DNA of 5,065 nt, taken from positions 1 to 5,065 of the forward strand of contig JAGCIZ010000095.1 of the NCBI GenBank assembly GCA_017648235.1. The letters run 5' to 3'. How positions within the stretch are numbered: the first letter of the stretch is position 1; each line of letters begins with the position of its first letter. Below are positions 1 to 5,065 of the stretch, piece by piece. The translations under genes and the position numbers were made by a program. This DNA is from Paludibacteraceae bacterium (GTDB taxonomy: Bacteria; Bacteroidota; Bacteroidia; Bacteroidales; Paludibacteraceae). The notes beneath the pieces were generated by a model, which worked only from the letters and a program-made list of their open reading frames with translations, was not told the origin of the DNA and did not search any database.

Positions 1-195
1 AGCCGCCATCTCCAACGCATCGGTGCAAGACGTTGTGAGTAAACATTTCTTAAAACCATATTTCTTTTCAAAAAAACTCTGACAACGTTTTGTAAACTCT
101 CCATTTCCAGAAAGTTGCATCATTTTTACAGCTTCGCAGATATAAGCGGTCTCTTTTCCTGTCAAATATGGTTTGTTAAATGTTATTTCGTTCAT
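1..195 (-). CDS. wecE: WecE/RffA-like dTDP-4-amino-4,6-dideoxygalactose transaminase, N-terminal fragment
   Basis: This is the first 65 codons of a gene that continues past the left window edge. Seen: the translation starts MNEITFNKPYLTGKE and contains GNGEFTKRCQSFFEKKYG (residues 31-48) followed by CLLTTSCTDALEMAA (51-65). Family knowledge: this matches the N-terminus of E. coli WecE, where a similar GDGGFTRRC segment precedes LLTPSCTASLEMAA; the latter lies in the cofactor-phosphate region of DegT/DnrJ/EryC1/StrS PLP-dependent aminotransferases. WecE transfers an amino group from glutamate to a dTDP-4-keto-6-deoxyhexose in the cytoplasm, supplying an amino sugar for surface glycans. The PLP-binding lysine lies outside the window, so catalytic competence cannot be judged. 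Start choice: ATG at 195-193 is the only upstream start, because in-frame TAA codons lie at 201-199 and 210-208 (the latter is the malQ stop). Only 12 bases separate it from malQ, and there is no clear Shine-Dalgarno sequence, as is usual in Bacteroidota. Another sugar aminotransferase of the same superfamily is possible, but the WecE subgroup fits best. Confidence 0.88.
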   Translation of the reverse strand, partial: MNEITFNKPYLTGKETAYICEAVKMMQLSGNGEFTKRCQSFFEKKYGFKKCLLTTSCTDALEMAA

Positions 196-207
196 TTCTT
201 AACAAGA

Positions 208-2751
208 TTATTTCAACTCTTTTGGCAAACGATAACACCAAAAATGATGTGGATTTGCCGGATTATTTATTCTCTCCGTTGTAGGGATAGTTTTTGGATA
301 TTTTTCATCAGTTGCCAAAAAATCTTGCACGGGCAGGATAGAAAACAAACTTGCTGAATTCAAATGTTGCTCAACAACAATTTTTGCTATTTCCGTAGAA
401 CACTTTTCAGGAGCATCGCCATCAAGATTCAAAACTTGATTATAATACCGTTTTGTTGCGTCATAGTTTTCTTCCCACCAAGCACGCAGTGTTGAAGTGT
501 CGTGAGTACCAGTTGTACAAACAGAAAGATATGGTGTTTGCTTCGGAACGACAAACTCCTCTCCACATTTTTTCGGCATTCGCTGCACCTCAAGGGTCAA
601 AATATTTAACAAACTCATTACATCGGGCACACACTGAGGAATCATTCCCAAATCTTCTCCACACACTAGCATACCAACATTTTGTAACAAAAGAGGCAAC
701 TTTTCTAATGCCTTTCTGCGCCAAAAATCATTGTGTCGCTCGTAATAAAAATAGTAATGTAATTTGAGGAATGCATCTTTTTCTTCGCTAGTAAGTAGAC
801 CAAAAGATTCCGTTTCAAAAGCATTAATTCGAGGATGAAAAAATCCTTTCTTATAATGATCTTCTACAAAAAGAACTTCTGTATACAACTGCAATACCTT
901 TCTTTGAAAATCGACCGATTTTATCGGGTTTCTTTCAAAGAATTGTGCCATTTTCTGTTGAGAACAAAAATCTGGTTTAAAGGAAAATTCGGAGAAAGTT
1001 TGCTGACAAAGAAAAGTATCTTTCACAAAATCTTTTTCTTCAGCAGAGAATGTTTTATCCAACAAGACTTCCGAAATTAATGGTTGAGCAAATCGGTTTC
1101 TATCAAACCCTATACCGAAGTTCTCTATCTCTGAAACCGACATCGGTAAAGCCGCATTGAACGTTCCTAAAACTCCCCAAAGAGCAGTCCTTTCAATTTC
1201 CCAAATGCGGAAAAATCCCAAAATATGATCAATGCGAAAAGCATCAAAATAGGTTTGCATATTTTGAAAACGATTTTTCCACCAAAGGTATCCATCTTTC
1301 TGCATCTCCTCCCAACAATAGGTAGGGAAACCCCAATTTTGACCTTCTCTAGAAAAATCGTCGGGTGGTGCTCCCGCTTGTTGTTGCAAATTAAATAAAT
1401 GTGGAGAAATCCACGCATCTACACTATCAGCACTTATCCCGATAGGCAAATCGCCTTTTATCATTATACCCTTTTGATGTGCATAATCGCATGCCTCTTT
1501 CAGCTGTTTGGACAGATGAAATTGTAGAAAATAGTAAAACTCTACTTTTGATTTATTTTCGCTTGCAAATTGCTCGACTTCATCGACATTGTAATTAGAA
1601 TATTCTCCCCAATTGGAGAAATCGGATGTTGAAAATTTATCTCGCAAACAAGAGAAAACTGCATAAGAGAGAAGCCAATTCCTATTTTGCGAACAAAATA
1701 GTTGGAACTCTATGTCAGCTAAAATTTGTTCGTACTCTTGTGCATACAACCGCCGCAAATAATCAAGCTTAAGATTCAAAACATTTCCGTAATCCACAAA
1801 TTCTTTTTTATTCAAAGCTTTTGCTTTTTCTAAAAATTGTTTTTGAGCGATTTTATCGTTCAATGTTCCTACTTTTAAACAATTTAGATAAAGCGGATTA
1901 AGTGCATAAATTGAGTTAGCACTGTAAGGATAAGAGTCTGAATCAGTTTTTGTTCGAGTAGTATCATTTATTGGCAAAAGCTGAATAGCCCGCATGCCAC
2001 GTTTTGATGCCCAATCCGACAAATTTTTTATATCAAGAAATTCTCCTACACCCCAACCATTTTTACCACGTAAGGAAAAAACCGGAACTGCTGTTCCATA
2101 TGCGTGAAAATCATAGTCTTGACGAAAACGCAAATTTAAGATATGGGTTTTATTATCGGCTACAAAAGTATTTATACGATTCTCGCCATTCTCCCATTTC
2201 TCAATTTTTTTTGTCCTCTTATTTATAAAAACAAATTTGTACTCAATTGCACTATTTTGCAGATCATTATTCAATATCACCGACCACCAACCTTTACCGA
2301 TGTACTTGCAAATTAGATCATTTTTTACTTTCCAATCTCCCAAAGAAACACCACTACCAACCATAGCAAGTTGTTGATTTTTATCAATATTTGGAGCAAA
2401 TATTTGTAAAACCCAACCTTGTTTTTGAACTGCTTCTTTTTGCTTCTTATGAGGAAAATATATGTCCGTAAACGGGATGGTTTGAAAAACAGAATCAGGT
2501 CCTATCAAAAAATCGTCGTAAATCTCAATGTTTTTTACTGATTTAATCGATGGAACTTGACGTTTTAATAAACTTATTTCTATCAGTTCACCGTCTGAGT
2601 TCTTAACCGAATAGTAATAATCATCTATTTTATCATCTGTCGAAAAAGACCATTCCGTTTCCGACTCTTTTTTCATACAAAAAGATTGTTCGCCATAGTG
2701 AAGGCAAACAATCTTTCCGTATTCAACGTATTTATTCAAATAAAACTTCAT
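208..2751 (-). CDS. malQ: 4-alpha-glucanotransferase, GH77, DPE2-like with CBM20 modules
   Basis: Complete 847-residue cytoplasmic amylomaltase, with no signal peptide. It disproportionates maltose and maltodextrins by moving glucosyl or glucan units between alpha-1,4-glucans. Domains seen: a divergent CBM20-like module (about 1-100), a clear CBM20 (about 112-210), then GH77 from about 209 to the end. GH77 motifs: VPVFSLRGKNGWGVGEF (223-239), QLLPINDT (257-264), DSYPYSANSIYALNPLYLN (272-290), GDLPIGISADSVDAW (433-447) and GAPPDDFSREGQNWGFP (460-476). By analogy with Thermus amylomaltase, the nucleophile is D508 (FRIDH), the acid/base E699 (GEDLG) and the third acid D751 (GTHD); all are intact. 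D508 and E699 are 191 residues apart, against 47 in the Thermus enzyme, showing the insertion known from plant DPE2 and long bacterial homologues. The C-terminal ERINNPANPHHFWCYRLP also resembles DPE2. The length is slightly short for the family because module 1 is reduced. The start is the ATG one base after the upstream AsmA-like gene's TGA; the next Met (26) would cut into module 1. It sits between asmA-like and wecE-like genes, with no glycogen genes in view. Confidence 0.96.
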   Translation of the reverse strand: MKFYLNKYVEYGKIVCLHYGEQSFCMKKESETEWSFSTDDKIDDYYYSVKNSDGELIEISLLKRQVPSIKSVKNIEIYDDFLIGPDSVFQTIPFTDIYFPHKKQKEAVQKQGWVLQIFAPNIDKNQQLAMVGSGVSLGDWKVKNDLICKYIGKGWWSVILNNDLQNSAIEYKFVFINKRTKKIEKWENGENRINTFVADNKTHILNLRFRQDYDFHAYGTAVPVFSLRGKNGWGVGEFLDIKNLSDWASKRGMRAIQLLPINDTTRTKTDSDSYPYSANSIYALNPLYLNCLKVGTLNDKIAQKQFLEKAKALNKKEFVDYGNVLNLKLDYLRRLYAQEYEQILADIEFQLFCSQNRNWLLSYAVFSCLRDKFSTSDFSNWGEYSNYNVDEVEQFASENKSKVEFYYFLQFHLSKQLKEACDYAHQKGIMIKGDLPIGISADSVDAWISPHLFNLQQQAGAPPDDFSREGQNWGFPTYCWEEMQKDGYLWWKNRFQNMQTYFDAFRIDHILGFFRIWEIERTALWGVLGTFNAALPMSVSEIENFGIGFDRNRFAQPLISEVLLDKTFSAEEKDFVKDTFLCQQTFSEFSFKPDFCSQQKMAQFFERNPIKSVDFQRKVLQLYTEVLFVEDHYKKGFFHPRINAFETESFGLLTSEEKDAFLKLHYYFYYERHNDFWRRKALEKLPLLLQNVGMLVCGEDLGMIPQCVPDVMSLLNILTLEVQRMPKKCGEEFVVPKQTPYLSVCTTGTHDTSTLRAWWEENYDATKRYYNQVLNLDGDAPEKCSTEIAKIVVEQHLNSASLFSILPVQDFLATDEKYPKTIPTTERINNPANPHHFWCYRLPKELK
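712..1179 (-). other. DPE2-type insertion within the GH77 catalytic domain
   Basis: Residues about 525-680 lie between the nucleophile D508 (codon 1230-1228) and the acid/base E699 (codon 657-655). Compact amylomaltases such as the Thermus enzyme lack this segment. It is rich in aromatic and charged residues and probably mostly helical, with no transmembrane segment or recognisable separate domain. The boundaries are estimates. An insertion at this place is a known hallmark of DPE2-like glucanotransferases, so it is expected rather than a foreign piece. Confidence 0.75.
2122..2418 (-). other. CBM20 starch-binding module of MalQ with intact binding residues
   Basis: Residues 112-210 form a canonical CBM20. 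Against the well-studied Aspergillus glucoamylase module, the matching positions are W140 in LGDW, W156 in the GWW segment, K172 in EYKF, and W186 in WENGENR. These correspond to the conserved structural and sugar-contacting residues of the family, so this module is likely to bind alpha-glucan. It leads directly into the GH77 domain. Confidence 0.85.
2452..2751 (-). other. Degenerate first CBM20-like module of MalQ
   Basis: Residues 1-100 occupy the position of the first of two tandem starch-binding modules usual in DPE2-like and Bacteroidota MalQ proteins. The beginning (MKFYLNKYVEYGKIVCLHYG) and a later strand (DDYYYSVKNSDGELIE, 43-58) fit the fold. The loop that normally carries an LGxW-type motif is absent: strand two runs directly into EQSFCMKKESETEWSF. 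W34 is the only tryptophan in the module, and no WE..NR-like segment follows. The domain assignment rests on position and weak resemblance. I infer loss of glucan binding here while a structural role is kept. Confidence 0.55.
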
Positions 2752-2755
2752 TTCA
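2749..2755 (-). promoter_or_regulatory. Stop-start junction TGA-A-ATG between asmA-like gene and malQ
   Basis: The AsmA-like gene ends with TGA at 2755-2753, and malQ begins with ATG at 2751-2749, leaving one base between them. There is no purine-rich Shine-Dalgarno motif ahead of the ATG. So close a junction suggests one transcript and possibly translation of malQ by ribosomes finishing the upstream gene. Coupling is inferred, not shown. Confidence 0.6.
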
Positions 2756-5032
2756 ATCAGTTTCTGAAGATTCCTTTACTGTTGCTTTCAACGCATCGGA
2801 AATTAACTTTTTCAGCGCGAGAGTTCTTTCTTGCAATGCATTGCGTTTTTCGGGTTTATACATATCGCTATACTTGGTTTTCACCAAATCAAAGTTCATA
2901 TCATCAAGATTTGCCGCATTACCCGAAACCCTCAACGCCAAACGAATAGGCGAAAGTGTTTCGATATGAGCATTGTAGTTTTGATTCAAATCATAGCGAC
3001 CACCTACTACTGCTGAATATTTATCCATCGACATCACAAACGGATAAAGGTCAACTTCATTGCGGAAAAGAGTAGCTTCTACACTGATACTATCTACCAG
3101 GTTTCTAGTTTTGCGATTAAACATTAGCGGTTTTGCTATCTTGGCAAACGTTTCACTATCAAGTAACACAAGATCCTTTCCTTCTATGGCAGCTGCTCCA
3201 CGAAGTGTTGACATTTTCAAATCGTAGTTTGACTTCATGTATGTTTCTGCAGCAAGATGAAACTCTGCTCGACCCTCAAATGATTTCAGCATTGGAACAA
3301 TCGTGTCAATATCTGGAATCATATCAATAAGTTGCTTAATATCGATATTTAGCAAGTGAAAATCAAGTCCTGCAAAAAGATGATTTTTGCGATCGGAACG
3401 ATACATTGCCGTAAGTTGCATATTAGCAGCATCACACGTAAAGCCCATCTGCTCGAGTATGGCAATTCCATTTTTTACCATCAACTTTCCACCAAGATTT
3501 TCAGCTAATATATCTCCAAAAATAGCTTTTTTGATTTTTGTATTTAAAGTTAAATCAACACCTTTAGGCACCATAAACGGATTATCTTCTTTCGTTGCCT
3601 CCTCTTTTTCTACAACTTCTGCAGTTGTTTCACTTAAGACTTCTTCTTCTACACCAAAACCGCTTACCAAATCAAGCAATTGGTTGACGTTGGTTTTATC
3701 CGAAACAAAATCAAACGTTCCGATTAAATCACCTTTTTTATTTATAAACTTACGGATATTTGTGGCATGGCCGCTAAGTTTGAAATCGGAATCAGCAATA
3801 ATTATTCTACTATCACCAATGTACAAATCTCGTGGAGTAAGGTTGAATTTTATAGATGGAATTTGCACCTTGTGTGACAAACTAGCCATTTGAACAACTC
3901 CATCGTTAAAATCGATGCCAAACGTTGGATTCCATTTCAAATAAGCATTATCCTGTTTCTCGTTATATGTCGTAGATGCAACCATCTTAATGTATTTTGT
4001 TTTTACATCAAGAAATTGACCCATTGCTGCAGCCAACGATTCGCTACTATATTCTAGTTCCAAATGAGGATTTTTCTTATTGCGAGACGATGGCGAGAAT
4101 GCAATTTTTCCACTTGGCTTTTCCACATCGGCTGCTATTGTGTCCATCTCTGCTGAAAGATGTTGCATATCAAAGTTACATGCCAAGGTTGGAATAACCT
4201 TTGTATCTAAAATATTAGAGATACCAAGATCTAAGTTTGCAGCTTCAATTTTTGCAGAAAGAGTTTCTGCCATCACAAAATCTATAGCCGACGACGATAT
4301 TTTTGCTTCAATAAGTTCCTCTGCCAATTTATTCTCCCGTTTACTTGGCAAACTAAATGCTAGCGACAAATCCGGTGACTTCACAAACATGCTATCTTCA
4401 TACACCACGTCAAGGTTGCTAAGAGCAATATTACCCGAAGCGCAAATCTTTTTTAGATTAAGATTTATCACATCGTCGAGAGCGAAACGTGCATTTAGGT
4501 CGGCTTTGGTTCGACCCTGAAGCTGCACATTCATATCCGCAAGCAAAGGTTTCAACTCTGGTAAATTCACATCGCCCATTAGTTGCAAATCGCAATGCAA
4601 AGCTCCCATTAAATCATTCACTATACCCGATGCTTGCAACTTGGATGTTCCGGTCTTTGCCGACAGTTTTTTTATTTTTGCGGATGAAAGTGCACCCTCA
4701 TTCAAATCAACATTTGCCGATAAATCCGCAAAAATATCTCTCAAACGATAAGGGATACCTTCGTAGCAACCCTTTCCATTTTCAAGAAGTAATTGGGCTG
4801 AAATTTTTGGGAAAGTAGAATCGTTGTAAACTCCATCTACATTGCCTTGCAAAAACAACTCTCCATCCACTTCTACACCGTCCAAAAGTGAAGCATACTC
4901 CGCAGGAACAAGTGATAAAACTTCCGAAATCACCCATTTGTTTGTTGCAAAATCAACATTCATTGCAATGTCAGTATATTTGCAATATTGAGCAGTACCA
5001 CTTAAAATAAATTCGTGATTTTCGAGTTCCAA
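2753..5032 (-). CDS. AsmA-like family envelope protein, 5' part missing or interrupted
   Basis: The 759-residue open frame ends with TGA at 2755-2753. Family knowledge: AsmA-like proteins are usually inner-membrane-anchored, with a large periplasmic beta-rich region, and are linked to outer-membrane lipid homeostasis; several relatives (TamB, YhdP, YdbH) are implicated in phospholipid transport. Seen: alternating short beta strands throughout, with recurring units of a hydrophobic LL-type stretch followed by a xxGxxxxxL strand (LSLVPAEYASLLDGVEVDGELF at residue 39 onward, and again near 158, 449 and 567). The AsmA C-terminal region spans about 495-705, including KKAIFGDILAENLGGKLMVKNG (501 onward) and DMIPDIDTIVPMLKSFEGRAE (570 onward). 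An acidic linker (461-484) precedes it, and a charged tail follows from 717. No signal anchor is present, and family members usually carry one at the N-terminus, so the true start should lie beyond the window. The coordinate 5032 is only a TTG codon. The frame stays open to 5053 (VSLQKAK, which fits the fold), then meets TAG. Substrate is unknown. Confidence 0.85.
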   Translation of the reverse strand: MELENHEFILSGTAQYCKYTDIAMNVDFATNKWVISEVLSLVPAEYASLLDGVEVDGELFLQGNVDGVYNDSTFPKISAQLLLENGKGCYEGIPYRLRDIFADLSANVDLNEGALSSAKIKKLSAKTGTSKLQASGIVNDLMGALHCDLQLMGDVNLPELKPLLADMNVQLQGRTKADLNARFALDDVINLNLKKICASGNIALSNLDVVYEDSMFVKSPDLSLAFSLPSKRENKLAEELIEAKISSSAIDFVMAETLSAKIEAANLDLGISNILDTKVIPTLACNFDMQHLSAEMDTIAADVEKPSGKIAFSPSSRNKKNPHLELEYSSESLAAAMGQFLDVKTKYIKMVASTTYNEKQDNAYLKWNPTFGIDFNDGVVQMASLSHKVQIPSIKFNLTPRDLYIGDSRIIIADSDFKLSGHATNIRKFINKKGDLIGTFDFVSDKTNVNQLLDLVSGFGVEEEVLSETTAEVVEKEEATKEDNPFMVPKGVDLTLNTKIKKAIFGDILAENLGGKLMVKNGIAILEQMGFTCDAANMQLTAMYRSDRKNHLFAGLDFHLLNIDIKQLIDMIPDIDTIVPMLKSFEGRAEFHLAAETYMKSNYDLKMSTLRGAAAIEGKDLVLLDSETFAKIAKPLMFNRKTRNLVDSISVEATLFRNEVDLYPFVMSMDKYSAVVGGRYDLNQNYNAHIETLSPIRLALRVSGNAANLDDMNFDLVKTKYSDMYKPEKRNALQERTLALKKLISDALKATVKESSETD
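3563..3652 (-). other. Acidic low-complexity linker in the AsmA-like protein
   Basis: Residues 461-490 are dominated by Glu, Val, Ala and Thr (VEEEVLSETTAEVVEKEEAT, then KEDNPFMVPKG). The preceding LLDLVSGFG and following DLTLNTKIKKAIFGD belong to the beta-rich fold, so this looks like a flexible spacer between the middle region and the AsmA C-terminal region. No function is implied beyond spacing. Confidence 0.65.
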
Positions 5033-5065
5033 TTTTGCTTTCTGCAGCGATACCTACAACGAATC
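5033..5065 (-). other. Upstream edge of the AsmA-like gene with in-frame TAG stop
   Basis: Reading the minus strand from 5065 in the AsmA frame gives GAT TCG TTG TAG, then VSLQKAK leading into the long open frame at TTG 5032. The alternating pattern of VSLQKAKLELENHEF looks like a genuine AsmA-type strand, so coding appears to continue upstream of TTG 5032 at least to 5053. There is no ATG or GTG start between the TAG and 5032 (the GTA after the stop is not a start). The TAG may be a nonsense mutation, the downstream side of a frameshift, or a sequence error at a contig end. Confidence 0.6.

Noticed and set aside
196..207. Possible terminator between malQ and the wecE-like gene
   Set aside because: The gap is 12 bases with no inverted repeat or T-run, which is too short for an intrinsic terminator.
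203..210. TAATCTTG on the minus strand just before the wecE-like start, resembling the Bacteroidota -7 element TAnnTTTG
   Set aside because: It has one mismatch and overlaps the malQ stop codon. The nearest TTTG upstream is only about 15 bases away rather than the usual 19-21, and it would leave almost no leader before the ATG.
115..357. Plus-strand open frame crossing the malQ-wecE junction
   Set aside because: The translation is rich in Phe, Cys and Trp with no motif, and it overlaps the ends of two clear genes on the opposite strand.
1167..1418. Minus-strand open frame of 83 codons inside malQ with a hydrophobic C-terminal part
   Set aside because: It lies in a different frame within the conserved GH77 domain. 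The hydrophobic stretch is a by-product of the frame shift, and no start signal or homology supports it.
3387..3893. Open frame of 168 codons on the plus strand, antisense to the AsmA-like gene
   Set aside because: It lies wholly inside a well-supported gene on the other strand. Its translation is Ser/Pro/Leu-rich with no recognisable motif, as expected from the complement of an AsmA coding frame.
4080..4520. Plus-strand open frame of 146 codons antisense to the AsmA-like gene
   Set aside because: It is fully antisense to coding sequence, with no family resemblance and a Ser/Ala/Arg-biased composition typical of a shadow frame.

Overview
The window is AT-rich bacterial DNA that looks like Bacteroidota (probably Bacteroidales). 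Three things point there: a long 4-alpha-glucanotransferase with N-terminal starch-binding modules and a split catalytic domain, a large AsmA-family protein of the type common in that phylum, and start codons without Shine-Dalgarno sequences. The assignment is by protein style only; no marker gene is present.

Everything supported lies on the minus strand, so the genes read from right to left. From the right edge: (1) an AsmA-like envelope protein (2753-5032), whose N-terminal part is missing and whose reading frame meets an in-frame TAG at 5054-5056, 9 bases inside the window edge; (2) a complete malQ-type GH77 4-alpha-glucanotransferase (208-2751); (3) the first 65 codons of a WecE/RffA-like sugar-nucleotide aminotransferase (1-195), which runs off the left edge. 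The gaps are 1 base (TGA-A-ATG) and 12 bases, so the three genes are probably co-transcribed, and the first pair may be translationally coupled. There is no non-coding stretch over 300 bases, and I see no RNA gene, mobile element, CRISPR array or terminator.

The genes have no obvious common pathway. MalQ handles maltose, maltodextrin and glycogen in the cytoplasm. WecE-type enzymes make an amino-deoxy sugar nucleotide for surface glycans. AsmA-like proteins are envelope proteins linked to outer-membrane lipid homeostasis. A cell-surface or housekeeping operon is the simplest reading. I found no convincing new system. The points most worth a second look are the interrupted 5' end of the AsmA-like gene and the degenerate first starch-binding module of MalQ.
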